64,000 nt of DNA from assembly GCF_035956715.1 (NCBI RefSeq), contig NZ_CP108381.1:1302001-1366000 (forward strand), read 5' to 3'. Numbering within the stretch: position 1 is the stretch's first letter; every line of letters begins with the position of its first letter. The DNA comes from Nocardia sp. NBC_01329. Its GTDB lineage: Bacteria; Actinomycetota; Actinomycetes; Mycobacteriales; Mycobacteriaceae. Positions 9,027 through 18,512 of this stretch are shown piece by piece. The notes beneath the pieces were generated by a model, which was not told where the DNA came from, did no database searches, and worked only from the letters and a program-made list of their open reading frames with translations. Position numbers and translations under genes: made by a program.

Positions 9027-9623
9027 CTAGCGACTGCGTTCCAGGCCCCGGTCCCGTTGCTCTTGCTCTCGGGCGCGCCGCACGGCCGGTGCCGGCTCGG
9101 GCCGGGTACGTACCGCCTCGCTCGGCGGGGTCGCCTGACCCACCTCGACCAGCATCCGGGCCGCAGCCAGTTCCGGCGCGACGCCGACCTTGGCCAGATG
9201 CGCGGCCAGCGCCGCACGCCGCTCCGTCGAGTCATAGCGCACCGCGTCGGCCGCGCTGCTCGTCTGATCGGATTTCTCGGCGAAGGAACTCATCGAGAAG
9301 CGGTCCTTCTCGAGCTGGACGCCTCGGTAACCGGGCGTCTCCCGGTGGGGTACCGAAGTACCCGGTGGCCCGACCTCCGCGACCGACCGCGAAATGGTCT
9401 GGGCCAAGGCGAGGTTGCGCGGATCCTTGGACTTGGCGTCACGCGCCTCGCGGATCTGCAGCTCCCGGGCCTCTTTCACCCGGGCCTCGGTCGTCTTGAC
9501 CCGCATCTCGGCCTCGCGCTGACCGCGTTCCCGGGCCTTGAGTGCGACCAATGTCGCGATCTGCAACATCGTCTTCATCATGGCCGCGGTTTCCCGGCCG
9601 ATGTCGTCCAGTTCCTCGGACAT
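9027..9623 (-). CDS. Coiled-coil protein of unknown function next to transfer operon
   Basis: This 198-residue protein is convergent to the transfer operon. Residues 1-70 form a long amphipathic, strongly charged helix (RERGQREAEMRVKTTEARVK) with heptad spacing, predicted coiled coil. The middle is polar. Residues 125-160 form a second helical part (ERRAALAAHLAKVGVAPELAAARM). The tail is Arg/Glu-rich. There is no signal peptide, membrane segment or known motif. I do not recognise the family. Its position beside a coupling-protein operon suggests a possible relaxase-associated or mobilisation accessory protein, but nothing in the sequence proves this. The region upstream of its ATG is free of genes for 320 bases. 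Confidence 0.6.
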   Translation of the reverse strand: MSEELDDIGRETAAMMKTMLQIATLVALKARERGQREAEMRVKTTEARVKEARELQIREARDAKSKDPRNLALAQTISRSVAEVGPPGTSVPHRETPGYRGVQLEKDRFSMSSFAEKSDQTSSAADAVRYDSTERRAALAAHLAKVGVAPELAAARMLVEVGQATPPSEAVRTRPEPAPAVRRAREQEQRDRGLERSR

Positions 9624-9945
9624 GGCTGCTCCCCGATACTGCGGTGTGCACTATTGGATGTTGTGGTGCCCCGGCGTAGCGGACCGAACCGGCGGATCGG
9701 AATCCGCCGCACGACCCGCGAACCGCCCGGCGAAGGTTTGCCCGGCGCGACGCGAACACCGGGAGAACCCGCGAACGGCGCCTCGGCCCGGACCTGCGGC
9801 CGATGAGCACGAGTTGGTCACGCGCACTCCCTTTTTCGAGATTACCCGAGAAACGGCGGCACAGTCTGTACAACGTTGCGCCGACCAGCATATATCGCCG
9901 GAAACCGAGGTGAGCGGAACTCGCCGGACGGCCGAGGCGCCGAGC
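9624..9945. other. Intergenic stretch without a supported gene
   Basis: These 322 bases separate the coiled-coil gene start from the cyclophilin stop, both on the minus strand. Open frames here overlap neighbours in the wrong frame and show no family features. The stretch should hold the promoter of the coiled-coil gene, and it is the likely right-hand boundary between transfer-type genes and the conserved core. I saw no direct repeat or tRNA end that would mark an attachment site. Confidence 0.5.
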
Positions 9946-10839
9946 TCAGTCGATCCGGACCGAGTTCAGCGTGACCGGCTGCGTGGGTTTGCCGTCGCCG
10001 GGACCATTGGACTCGTCCTGGCCTTGACCGGCGATCTTGTCCAGAGTCGCCAGCCCGCCCTCGTCCACGGTGCCGAAGATCGTGTAGTTCGGCGGCAGCA
10101 TCGAATCGCCGTACACGATGAAGAACTGGCTGCCGTTGGTGCCCGGCCCGGCATTGGCCATGGCCAGCACACCGCGGCCGTAGCCGATCGGCTGCTGTAG
10201 CGCGGGATCGCTGGGCGCGTACTGATCGGTGGGGTACTCGTTGTCGAATTCGTAGCCCGGACCACCGCTGCCGGTGCCGGTCGGATCACCGCACTGGAGC
10301 ACCTTGAGTCCCTCGCCCTGGGTGAGCCGGTGGCAGTCGGTGCCGTCGAAGTACCCCTGGCCCGCCAAGCTGGCGAAGCTGTTGACCGTGCAGGGCGACT
10401 CCGCGTTGTTCAAAGTCAGCCCCATCGGCCCCTGGTTACTGTCCACGCTGATGCTGAGCGAGGAGTTGCCGTCACCGGTCTGGATATCCTCGGCGCGCGG
10501 CTTCTGCACCGGCTTGGCCGCGGGCTCGGCGCTGTCGCGGTAGGTGCAGTTCACACTGGCCGGCTTGGCGGCGGCCGCCGGCGGCGGGGCCGCGCCCGGC
10601 GTGCTGGACAGCGAGGCGTCCGGCGTCTGTGACGCGCTGCTCTGGGCCGCTGTATCGGTGCTGTCGTCGCCGCGGGTCAGAAAGTACACCCCGGTCACCG
10701 CGGCGATCACCACGACAACTCCGAGCGCCGATCCGGCGATGGTGAGTTGCTTACGCTTGCGCGCGCGTTCGGCCCGGTTGGCGAGCTGTCGTTCCAGCTT
10801 GCGTTTCGCCGCCGTTCGGCGTTGTTCGTTGCTGGGCAC
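9946..10839 (-). CDS. ppiB: Membrane-anchored cyclophilin-type peptidyl-prolyl isomerase
   Basis: This protein of about 297 residues catalyses cis-trans isomerisation of prolyl bonds outside the membrane. A basic N-terminus ([19 protein letters not shown]) precedes one transmembrane segment at about residues 33-53, then a Ser/Pro/Ala-rich linker. The cyclophilin domain covers about 110-295, with FFIVYGDS and the GTVDEGG region near the end. The layout matches mycobacterial PpiB (Rv2582). Two in-frame GTG codons are possible (10845 and 10839). GGAGG lies three bases before the first and nine before the second, and homologues begin with the Pro that follows the second, so 10839 is preferred. 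It is divergent from hisS, as an independent unit. Confidence 0.88.
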   Translation of the reverse strand: MPSNEQRRTAAKRKLERQLANRAERARKRKQLTIAGSALGVVVVIAAVTGVYFLTRGDDSTDTAAQSSASQTPDASLSSTPGAAPPPAAAAKPASVNCTYRDSAEPAAKPVQKPRAEDIQTGDGNSSLSISVDSNQGPMGLTLNNAESPCTVNSFASLAGQGYFDGTDCHRLTQGEGLKVLQCGDPTGTGSGGPGYEFDNEYPTDQYAPSDPALQQPIGYGRGVLAMANAGPGTNGSQFFIVYGDSMLPPNYTIFGTVDEGGLATLDKIAGQGQDESNGPGDGKPTQPVTLNSVRID

Positions 10840-11024
10840 TACCACGTTCCTCCCGTGCGGCGGCCGGCCCGGCAGGCCCGGCCGGTCGCGGCTGGTCTGT
10901 TGCTTCCGGCACAGAGTCTGCCATCTCCGGCGCGCTAAACCCGGATATCGCCCGGACCGGCTGCCCGGGGGCGGAGCGTAACCGGTTGGACTCGACCGGG
11001 CCGGGTGGGGGAAACTGGTTCACC

Positions 11025-12284
11025 GTGACCAAGACCAGCAGCTTCTCCGCCCCGAAGGGGGTGCCGGATTACGTTCCGCCCGGTTCGGCCGAGTTCGTCG
11101 CGGTACGCGACGGCCTGCTCCGCGCCGCCCGACTCGCCGGGTACGGGCATATCGAGCTGCCGGTCTTCGAGGACACCGAACTGTTCGCACGGGGAGTCGG
11201 CGAATCCACCGACGTGGTGAGCAAGGAGATGTTCACCTTCTCCGATCGCAGCGAACGCAGCGTCACCCTCCGTCCGGAAGGCACCGCGGGGGTGATGCGC
11301 GCGGTGATCGAGCACGGCCTGGACCGCGGCCAGCTTCCGGTGAAGCTGAGCTACGCCGGGCCATTCTTCCGCTACGAGCGGCCGCAGAAGGGCCGTTACC
11401 GGCAGTTGCAGCAGGTCGGGGTGGAAGCTGTCGGCGTAGACGATCCCGCGCTGGACGCCGAGGTCATCGCGGTCGCCGATGCGGGTTTCCGGAGTCTGGG
11501 CCTGACCGGGTTCCGGCTCGAGATCACTTCGCTCGGTGACGACACCTGCCGCCCGCAGTACCGCGAACGCTTGCAGGAATTCTTGTACAGCCTCGACCTG
11601 GACACCGAGACCCGGCGGCGGGCCGAGATCAACCCGCTGCGGGTGCTCGACGACAAGCGACCCGAGGTGCGGGAGATGACCGCGACGGCGCCGCTGATGA
11701 TCGATCACCTGTCCGAGTCCGCGAAGACCCACTTCGAACAGGTCCTCGCGCACCTCGATGCGCTCGGTGTGCCGTATGTGCTGAATCCGCGAATGGTGCG
11801 CGGCCTGGACTACTACACCAAGACGACCTTCGAGTTCGTACACGACGGATTGGGCGCGCAGTCCGGGATCGGCGGCGGCGGCCGGTACGACGGTCTCATG
11901 GCCGAACTCGGCGGCCAGGCCCTGTCCGGAATCGGGTTCGGCCTGGGTGTCGACCGTACGGTTCTGGCACTGGCGGCCGAGGGGGTCACCGCGGGCGACC
12001 CGGCCCGCTGCGAGGTGTTCGGCGTCCCGCTCGGTGCGGCCGCCAAACAGCGCATGGTGGTGCTGGCCGGTGAGTTGCGCGCGGCGGGGGTCCGGGTCGA
12101 CCTGGTCTACGGCGATCGCGGGGTGAAGGGCGGTATGAAGGCCGCCGATCGGTCGGGCGCGCGGTACACCCTGATCCTGGGCGACCGCGATCTGGCCGAC
12201 GGGACCGCCGGGCTGAAGGATATGCAGACCGGCGACCAGCGGCAGGTCCCACTCGACGAGATCGTCGCCACGCTGACCGCGTAG
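11025..12284 (+). CDS. hisS: Histidyl-tRNA synthetase
   Basis: The 419-residue product charges tRNA-His in the cytoplasm. It aligns closely, from memory, with mycobacterial HisS: the start is followed by [14 protein letters not shown], motif 2 appears in [18 protein letters not shown], histidine-binding segments are [11 protein letters not shown] and [11 protein letters not shown], and motif 3 is [13 protein letters not shown]-terminal anticodon-binding domain fills about 330-419 ([20 protein letters not shown]). The GTG at 11025 was chosen because upstream in-frame sequence (13 codons to an ATG) has no family similarity; a G-rich purine stretch lies about 10 bases before it. It is a class II synthetase of normal length. 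Confidence 0.95.
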   Translation: MTKTSSFSAPKGVPDYVPPGSAEFVAVRDGLLRAARLAGYGHIELPVFEDTELFARGVGESTDVVSKEMFTFSDRSERSVTLRPEGTAGVMRAVIEHGLDRGQLPVKLSYAGPFFRYERPQKGRYRQLQQVGVEAVGVDDPALDAEVIAVADAGFRSLGLTGFRLEITSLGDDTCRPQYRERLQEFLYSLDLDTETRRRAEINPLRVLDDKRPEVREMTATAPLMIDHLSESAKTHFEQVLAHLDALGVPYVLNPRMVRGLDYYTKTTFEFVHDGLGAQSGIGGGGRYDGLMAELGGQALSGIGFGLGVDRTVLALAAEGVTAGDPARCEVFGVPLGAAAKQRMVVLAGELRAAGVRVDLVYGDRGVKGGMKAADRSGARYTLILGDRDLADGTAGLKDMQTGDQRQVPLDEIVATLTA

Positions 12285-12471
12285 CAGGCGCGCACCGCCT
12301 CGGCGGGCCGTGCGGGAGCGGCGGAGCCCGGTACCGGTATCGAGCCGCGGGATCGGCCCAGGGCGTCGTCCGGCGATTTCGCGGGCCGGCGGTCGGCGCG
12401 AAATGCGCACTGTCCGACGGGGCGTAGTACTGTCCGGTGCGACCCAGTCCCCCGATCGAAGAGCGGCTGCC

Positions 12472-13116
12472 GTGACCGATGCACCTCCGCCCGATGACGA
12501 GCAACGAATCGGGCTGGACCTGGTGGCACCCGAGTTGTACGCGCCGGTGCTGCGACGGCTGGCGCTGGTCGCCCTCGCTCTCGCGTTCGGAATCGGTGTG
12601 ATCACCGGTCTGCTGTTCGACGTGCTCATCGGGTCGGTGGCGGGGCTGGTGGTAGCGGTACCCGCCGTGGGATACGCCGTAGCGGTCCGCCGACGCCGGC
12701 TGTGGCTGCGCGGAACCACGATCACTGCCCGCACCTTGCTGGGCGCCCGCCTGCTCGATATCGCGGCCCTCACCGGTGTCGAACTGCTCGTGTACCCCGG
12801 ACGGCTGAGTCGCCTGGTGCTGCGGCTCACCGCCGGCCCCGACCGGCAGATCATCCCGCTCGCCATGTACACCGACGCCGGGAGCGGCCGGGAACTTCAT
12901 CTGCTCGGATTGCGACGACTCGCCGACGCGCTGGTGCGCAGCGAGCTCCCCGCGGCACCGGCGGTCGCGGATCTGCTCGTCCATCAACTGCGCGCCGAAG
13001 CGCGTGACGCGGCACTTACGGAACGGCCGCTGTACCGCGCGGTGACGCTTACCCGAGCGAAGGACTACGTCTCTCCGATCGTCCTCACCGACCAGGAGAT
13101 CGCGACCCTGCTCTGA
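12472..13116 (+). CDS. Two-helix membrane protein of unknown function
   Basis: The 214-residue protein starts with MTDAPPPDDE. It has two hydrophobic segments at about residues 30-52 and 55-75, then a soluble domain of about 135 residues with strand-rich character (LRGTTITARTLLG, LVLRLTAGPDRQIIPL). The soluble part ends with YVSPIVLTDQEIATLL. I recognise a conserved-membrane-protein look but no named family. The GTG at 12472 was preferred to upstream in-frame codons because hydrophilic, low-similarity sequence lies before it. It lies between hisS and the convergent korB gene, apparently monocistronic. The soluble part may sit in the cytoplasm next to the membrane, like a PH-like domain, but this is a guess. 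Confidence 0.6.
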   Translation: MTDAPPPDDEQRIGLDLVAPELYAPVLRRLALVALALAFGIGVITGLLFDVLIGSVAGLVVAVPAVGYAVAVRRRRLWLRGTTITARTLLGARLLDIAALTGVELLVYPGRLSRLVLRLTAGPDRQIIPLAMYTDAGSGRELHLLGLRRLADALVRSELPAAPAVADLLVHQLRAEARDAALTERPLYRAVTLTRAKDYVSPIVLTDQEIATLL

Positions 13117-13174
13117 CCGGTATCCGGACGCGGTGTGTGGGGCCACCGTGCTGCCCGGGCGCGGATTCGTGACT

Positions 13175-14263
13175 TCAGCCCACGGTCCAGATCTCCGGGC
13201 CGGTGAGCAGATTCTGCAGTGAATCGGTGGTGACCGGGAACCGTTCCCGGGCCGCGGCGGCCTGGGCGCGGACACCGTCGTCGTAGGTGGGCCGGTCCAC
13301 CGCTCGGAAGACGCCGGTGACCACGTGATCGAGGCCTTGATCGGACAGGCGGGACAGGGCGTAAGCGTATTCGGGGTCGTCGGTGTGTGCGTCGTGGACG
13401 ATGATCTCGCTGTCGGGCACATTCGCCGCGGGCACCACCGCCAGCCCGAATCCTCTGCGTACTACGGCGAATTCGCTTTCGGCACCGAACCGCAGCGGTG
13501 CGCCGTGGCGCAGGCGGATGAGCCGCGATTCGCTGTCGCCGCGGCGCAGCACGTCGAAGGATCCGTCGTTGAAGATCGGGCAGTCTTGCAGGATCTCCAC
13601 GAACGAGGTGCCCCGGTGTTCGGCAGCCGCACGCAGCACGTCGTTCAGGCCCGTGCGATCGGAGTCCAGTGCCCGCGCGGCGAAGGTGGCTTCGGCGCCG
13701 AGGGCCACCGACAGAGTGTTGAACGGGTGGTCCACCGAACCCATCGGGGTCGATTTGGTCACCTTGCCCGGTTCGGAGGTGGGGGAGTACTGCCCCTTGG
13801 TCAGGCCGTAGATCCGATTGTTGAACAGCAGGATCGTCATATTGACGTTGCGGCGCAGCGCGTGGATCAGATGGTTGCCGCCGATGGAGAGGGCGTCGCC
13901 GTCGCCGGTGACCACCCAGACCGACAGATCCGGCCGGGTCACCGCCATCCCGGTGGCGATCGCCGGGGCGCGGCCGTGGATGGAGTGGATGCCGTAGGCG
14001 TCGAGGTAGTACGGGAAGCGGCTCGAGCAGCCGATTCCGGAGACGAACATCAGATTCTCCCGGCGCAGGCCGAGATCGGCCAGGAAACCACGCACGGTGG
14101 CGAGAATGACGTAGTCACCGCAACCGGGGCACCAGCGTACCTCCTGGTCGGAGGTGTAGTCCTTGGCTTTCTGCGGGCCGTCGGCGGTGGGCACCCCGGA
14201 CAGTCCGGAGACCGGGGTGAGTCCCAGTTCGGTTCCGATCAGCGAGGTTTCGATGATGGTCAT
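13175..14263 (-). CDS. korB: 2-oxoglutarate:ferredoxin oxidoreductase, beta subunit
   Basis: The 362-residue beta subunit works with KorA to convert 2-oxoglutarate and CoA to succinyl-CoA, passing electrons to ferredoxin, as a CoA-dependent replacement for 2-oxoglutarate dehydrogenase in actinobacteria. Seen here are the CPGCGDY cluster motif (Cys45, Cys48), further Cys in GIGCSSRFPYY, and the thiamine diphosphate motif GDGDALSIGGNH followed by NNRIYGLTKGQYSPTS. The ATG at 14263 overlaps the korA stop (ATGA), giving tight coupling of the two subunits; longer in-frame starts lie inside korA. Length is normal for the family. Confidence 0.93.
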   Translation of the reverse strand: MTIIETSLIGTELGLTPVSGLSGVPTADGPQKAKDYTSDQEVRWCPGCGDYVILATVRGFLADLGLRRENLMFVSGIGCSSRFPYYLDAYGIHSIHGRAPAIATGMAVTRPDLSVWVVTGDGDALSIGGNHLIHALRRNVNMTILLFNNRIYGLTKGQYSPTSEPGKVTKSTPMGSVDHPFNTLSVALGAEATFAARALDSDRTGLNDVLRAAAEHRGTSFVEILQDCPIFNDGSFDVLRRGDSESRLIRLRHGAPLRFGAESEFAVVRRGFGLAVVPAANVPDSEIIVHDAHTDDPEYAYALSRLSDQGLDHVVTGVFRAVDRPTYDDGVRAQAAAARERFPVTTDSLQNLLTGPEIWTVG

Positions 14264-16221
14264 GCTGTGCCCCCGTTCGTCCGATACGTGGCCCGGTCCC
14301 GCGCGGCGCGGACCTTGTCGTGCTCGAGGCCGGCCAGAGTGCCCTCCAGCGCCGCGTCGATGACACCCACGAGCTCCTGGGCGGAAAATGCCGTACCCGC
14401 CACCTTGGTCCACGGTTGGACATCGACCAGGTACTTCGCGCGCAACAACAGGGCCAGCTGACCGCCGTTCATCTCCGGTGCGACCACCGTGGAATACCGC
14501 TTCAGGACCTCGCCCAGATCGGGCGGTAGCGGATTCAGATGTCGCAGCGGCAGCTGCGCCACTCGTCCGCCGCGGCGCCGTACTCGCCGGCAGGCCTCGC
14601 CGATCGGACCGTAGGAACTACCCCAGCCGACCAGCAGCACCTCGGCCGCGCCGTCGGGATCATAGACCTCGGCGGGTGGTACCGGGATCCCGTCTATCTT
14701 GGCCTGCCGCAACCGCACCATCAGATCGTGGTTGGCCGGGTCGTAGGAGATATCGCCACTGCCGTCGGCCTTCTCCAGGCCACCGATCCGATGGGCCCGC
14801 CCCGCTGTACCGGGTACCGCGAGCGGGCGCGCCAGGGTTTCCGGATCCCGGGCATAGGGCCGGAAATCGTCCTCGCCGCCGGTATCGAATCCCGGGTCGA
14901 TCGGGTCGAGTTCGCGCACCGCCGGGATGGCCCACGGCTCGGATCCGTTCGCGATCGAACCGTCGGAGAGCAGCAGTACCGGTGTCCGGTAGGTGAGGGC
15001 GATCCGCGCGGCTTCCACCGCGACAGCGAAGCAGTCGGCGGGGGAGCGCGGCGCCAGAACGGCCACCGGGGATTCGCCGTTGCGTCCGAAGAGGGCCTGT
15101 AACAGATCGGCCTGCTCGGTTTTGGTTGGCAGGCCGGTCGACGGGCCACCCCGTTGTACGTCGATGATGATCAGCGGCAGTTCGGTCATCACGGCCAAGC
15201 CGATGGTCTCGCTCTTCAACGCCAGACCGGGGCCCGATGTGCTGGTGACCCCCAGTGCGCCGCCCAGGGACGCTCCCAGCGCCGCACCGATCCCGGCGAT
15301 TTCGTCCTCGGCCTGGAAGGTGGTTACACCGAAATTCTTGTGCTTGCTGAGTTCGTGCAGGATATCGGAGGCCGGGGTGATCGGATAGGTACCCAGGAAC
15401 AGCGGCAGTCCCGCGAGGGAACTGGCTGTGATCAGGCCGTACGCCAGTGCGGTGTTACCGGTGATCTGCCGGTAGGTGCCGGCGGGCAGTACGGCCGGGG
15501 CGACGCTGTAGGTGGTGGCGAAGGCCTCGGTGGTCTCGCCGTAGTTCCAACCGGCTCGAAAGGCGAGGATATTGGCCTCGGCGATATCCGGTTTCGCGGC
15601 GAACTTCTCCCGCAGGAATTTCTCGGTCCCGCCGATGGGCCGCCCGTACATCCAGGACAGCAGCCCCAGCGCGAACATGTTCTTGGCGCGCTGTCCGTCC
15701 TTCTTGCCGACTCCGGTGGATTCGGTGGCGGTCAGCGTGAGCGAAGTCATCGGCACCTGATGGACCACGAATTCGCCGAGGCTGTCGTCGGCCAGCGGGT
15801 CGCCCGTGTAGCCGACCTTGGTGAGATTGCGTTTGGTGAATTCGTCGGTGTTGACGATCACGGTGCCGCCGCGTGGCAGTTCGCCCAGATTGGCCTTCAG
15901 CGCCGCCGGGTTCATCGCAACCAGTACATCCGGCTGGTCGCCGGCGGTGAGGATATCGTGGTCGGCGATCTGGATCTGGAACGACGACACACCCGGCAGC
16001 GTCCCCTGCGGTGCCCGGATCTCGGCCGGGAAATTCGGCTGGGTGGCGAGATCGTTGCCGAAGGCCGCTGCCTCGTGGGTGAACCGGTCGCCGGTGAGTT
16101 GCATACCGTCGCCCGAATCGCCGGCGAAACGGATGACGACACGATCCAATACCGCTGTGCCGGAATCGTTTCCGATGGACGCGGTCTCGGGGCGGCCGAT
16201 GTTGTCGTGGTGCGAAACCAT
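14260..16221 (-). CDS. korA: 2-oxoglutarate:ferredoxin oxidoreductase, alpha (gamma-alpha fused) subunit
   Basis: The 653-residue protein fuses the gamma domain (about residues 25-215; RFAGDSGDGMQLTGDRF, PNFPAEIRAPQGT) to the pyrimidine-binding alpha domain (about 245-450; GTYPITPASDILH, FQAEDEIAGIGAALGAS, TSTSGPGLALKSE) and a transketolase-C-like domain (about 535-640). It carries the cofactor-binding half of the KorAB complex. korB follows with an ATGA overlap, so this is a two-gene operon. The 228-base region before its ATG contains the palindrome CCTACC-AG-GGTAGG. All features are those of actinobacterial KorA. Confidence 0.94.
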   Translation of the reverse strand: MVSHHDNIGRPETASIGNDSGTAVLDRVVIRFAGDSGDGMQLTGDRFTHEAAAFGNDLATQPNFPAEIRAPQGTLPGVSSFQIQIADHDILTAGDQPDVLVAMNPAALKANLGELPRGGTVIVNTDEFTKRNLTKVGYTGDPLADDSLGEFVVHQVPMTSLTLTATESTGVGKKDGQRAKNMFALGLLSWMYGRPIGGTEKFLREKFAAKPDIAEANILAFRAGWNYGETTEAFATTYSVAPAVLPAGTYRQITGNTALAYGLITASSLAGLPLFLGTYPITPASDILHELSKHKNFGVTTFQAEDEIAGIGAALGASLGGALGVTSTSGPGLALKSETIGLAVMTELPLIIIDVQRGGPSTGLPTKTEQADLLQALFGRNGESPVAVLAPRSPADCFAVAVEAARIALTYRTPVLLLSDGSIANGSEPWAIPAVRELDPIDPGFDTGGEDDFRPYARDPETLARPLAVPGTAGRAHRIGGLEKADGSGDISYDPANHDLMVRLRQAKIDGIPVPPAEVYDPDGAAEVLLVGWGSSYGPIGEACRRVRRRGGRVAQLPLRHLNPLPPDLGEVLKRYSTVVAPEMNGGQLALLLRAKYLVDVQPWTKVAGTAFSAQELVGVIDAALEGTLAGLEHDKVRAARDRATYRTNGGTA

Positions 16222-16360
16222 ATGCGTGCTTCACTTCCTCGTCGAAATGAGCTGCCGGTCGCCAACCTACCCCGGTGCGGGGTCGTCGCGCCGGAAAAGC
16301 GCGGGCCGGGTCGGCGGCGGGAGCGGAACGAGGTGCTCGTACGTCTTTTCTGGGTGCGTA

Positions 16361-16374
16361 CCTACCAGGGTAGG
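16361..16374. promoter_or_regulatory. Short palindrome upstream of korA
   Basis: CCTACC and GGTAGG are separated by AG, about 140 bases before the korA start. It could be an operator for the korAB operon. I do not recognise the regulator, and a 6-bp palindrome can occur by chance. Confidence 0.25.
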
Positions 16375-16449
16375 CGCGCCGCGCACGGCAGCCGTATGAC
16401 CTGGGGACTCCGCATCAGGTTGCCTACGGGTGGTACAGGAAGAAGCGGG

Positions 16450-17466
16450 TCAGGCGAACAGCTCGAGCTGCGGGGCCGCCCGCGGTTCGGCGGCGGGTGG
16501 TATCAGGGGCTCGTCTTCTCGTACGGCGAGCAGGCCGTGCTGTTCCAGAAGTGGATCGATACGTTCGCGCAACCAGTCGGCGTACTCGGGGGCGACCACG
16601 GCACCGCGTCGGTACAGCCCTCGGTACCGACGCAGCAGCGCCGGATGATGTTCGGCCAGCCAGCCCAGGAACCAACCCCGGGTGCTCCCGCGTAGATGCA
16701 GCGGCAGGGCCACCGCCGATACCGCGCCCGCACCGGCCAGTTCACCGAAGAGTTCGTCGAGCTGGGATCGGCTGTCGGTGAGGTACGGGAGCACCGGGGC
16801 CACCATGATGTTCACCGCGAATCCGGCATCGCTGCAGGCGCGTACCAGATCCAGCCGGGCTCGCGGTGACGGTGTACCCGGCTCCAGGCCACGGTGCAGT
16901 TCGGGTTCCAGTAGAGCCAGTGATATCCCGATGTGCACCGGTACCGCACGCGCGGCCAGAGTGAGCAGTGGCAGGTCGCGGTGCAGCAGGGAGCCCTTGG
17001 TGAGGATGGAGAACGGCGTGCCGGAATCGGTGAGCGCGCGGATGATTCCGGGCATCAGCCGGTACCGGCCCTCCGCACGCTGGTACGGATCGGTGTTGGT
17101 GCCGAGTGCTACCTTCTCCCGATGCCAGGACCGGCGGGTGAGTTCACGCCGCAGGACCGCGGCGATATTGGTCTTCACCACGATCTGGGTGTCGAAATCG
17201 GTTCCGGCGTCGAATTCCAGATATTCGTGCGATCCGCGCGCGAAACAGTAACGGCAGGCGTGCGAACATCCGCGCATCGGATTGACCGTCCACCGGAAGG
17301 GCAGCTTCGATTCGTCGGGGATCTTGTTCAGCGCACTTTTGCAGAGCACCTCGTGAAAGGTGATCCCGTCGAACTCGGGAGTCTGTACGGTGCGGGCGAA
17401 CCCGGCCTTGTCGAGGCCGGGCAGCGCGCCGTCGTCGGCGTCCAGGGTTTGGTTCTGCCACCGCAC
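16450..17466 (-). CDS. Rv2578c-family radical SAM protein
   Basis: This 338-residue protein carries the radical SAM cluster motif CSHACRYC (Cys67, Cys71, Cys74), preceded by NPMRGC and followed by FARGSHEYLEFD. This matches the Rv2578c family of actinobacteria and the wider SplB/photolyase-like group of iron-sulfur proteins. The barrel continues through GTNTDPYQRAEGRYRL and SILTKGSLLHRDLPLL. The C-terminal 90 residues are Arg/Leu-rich and end in PQLELFA. The substrate is unknown. It is a minus-strand gene, with 228 bases to korA downstream and 31 bases between its start and the SDR gene stop upstream. No regulatory feature is evident. Confidence 0.85.
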   Translation of the reverse strand: MRWQNQTLDADDGALPGLDKAGFARTVQTPEFDGITFHEVLCKSALNKIPDESKLPFRWTVNPMRGCSHACRYCFARGSHEYLEFDAGTDFDTQIVVKTNIAAVLRRELTRRSWHREKVALGTNTDPYQRAEGRYRLMPGIIRALTDSGTPFSILTKGSLLHRDLPLLTLAARAVPVHIGISLALLEPELHRGLEPGTPSPRARLDLVRACSDAGFAVNIMVAPVLPYLTDSRSQLDELFGELAGAGAVSAVALPLHLRGSTRGWFLGWLAEHHPALLRRYRGLYRRGAVVAPEYADWLRERIDPLLEQHGLLAVREDEPLIPPAAEPRAAPQLELFA

Positions 17467-17497
17467 CGGACCAGTCGAACACGCGTTCTAAACGCTG

Positions 17498-18499
17498 TCA
17501 AGCAGTCGGGGTGAAATCAGGGAGGGGGGCGTGCGGATCGGCGAAGAACCCGACCAGATCCCGCACGGTGTCGTCGATGGGACGCGGCTGATAACCGAGT
17601 TCACGGGTGGCCTTGCCGTGGTCGACCAGTGGCGCCGAGATCAGCGCGCCGAGGGCGGCCTTCGAAACGATATCGGTGCCGAGCCTCCTGCCGATCGGCT
17701 CCAGCACGGGAATGAGCCCCGAGACCAGCTTCGGGGAGATGGAGAATCGCGGCCCTCTCTTCCCGCCGTGGCGCGCGGCCATCCGGCAGAGCTCGAGCAT
17801 GGAGATCATCTCACCGCCGATCAGATAGTTCTCCCCGGTCCGGCCGTGTTCGCCGGCCAAGAGCAGCCCCCGCGCGACATCGCGCACATCCACGAGGTCG
17901 AAGCCGCCGTCGATCATGGCCGGTATACGGCCGCGGGCGGCATCGCGCAGCGAGCGGTTGATCCGCGAGAGGGGCGCCCCGTGATCGGCCGGACCGAAAA
18001 CGCCGGTGGGATTGCAGATCACTGCGTCCAGGCCCGCTTCGACCACTGCGCGCAACTCGATCTCGCCGTTCCATTTGGAACGGTCGTAGACCGGCAGGCT
18101 CGCCTCGGTGGACCGGGGGGTCGTCTCGTCGATACTTCCCCCGCAGCTGTACTGGTCGAAGGCATGGATCGAGCTGGCGTGTACGAACCGGCGGGCCCCC
18201 ACGGCGTGCGCGGCCTCGGCGACCACCCGGACACCCTCGGTGTTCACCCGCCATGCCAGGTCGTGCTTATCGGCGAGGGTGATCACCGCGACCAGGTGAT
18301 ACACGATCTCGGCGCCGTCGAGGGCTGCCCGCATGGATTCGGGATCCAGGACGTCGGCGCTCACCCAGGTGATGTTCGCCGCGCCGGGCTGCCGTGGCGC
18401 CACGCGGTCGATGGCGACGATATCGTCGCCGCGCGCGGCGAGCAGCGGGAGCAGATTCGTACCCAGGTAGCCGGCTGCGCCGGTCACTGCGACCTTCAT
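17498..18499 (-). CDS. NAD(P)-dependent extended SDR / epimerase-like dehydrogenase
   Basis: The 333-residue protein has an N-terminal Rossmann motif GAAGYLG (residues 7-13) and the SDR active-site pair Tyr138-xxx-Lys142 (YDRSK), with HASSIHAF before it, as in 3-beta-hydroxysteroid dehydrogenase, dihydroflavonol reductase and nucleoside-sugar epimerase relatives. C-terminal residues (about 220-325) carry the substrate part (ENYLIGGEMISMLEL). Substrate cannot be read from sequence. Two operator-like palindromes of the KstR type (TNNAACNNGTTNNA) sit within 50 bases upstream of the ATG, which hints at control by a steroid- or lipid-responsive TetR regulator. A steroid or sterol-derived substrate is therefore an attractive inference but unproven. 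Confidence 0.8.
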   Translation of the reverse strand: MKVAVTGAAGYLGTNLLPLLAARGDDIVAIDRVAPRQPGAANITWVSADVLDPESMRAALDGAEIVYHLVAVITLADKHDLAWRVNTEGVRVVAEAAHAVGARRFVHASSIHAFDQYSCGGSIDETTPRSTEASLPVYDRSKWNGEIELRAVVEAGLDAVICNPTGVFGPADHGAPLSRINRSLRDAARGRIPAMIDGGFDLVDVRDVARGLLLAGEHGRTGENYLIGGEMISMLELCRMAARHGGKRGPRFSISPKLVSGLIPVLEPIGRRLGTDIVSKAALGALISAPLVDHGKATRELGYQPRPIDDTVRDLVGFFADPHAPLPDFTPTA

Positions 18500-18512
18500 G
18501 GAGACGAGAATA

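Noticed and set aside
8941..9030. Attachment site at the edge of the transfer operon
   Set aside because: The only repeat is a hairpin between convergent stops, best read as a terminator; no direct repeat partner was found.
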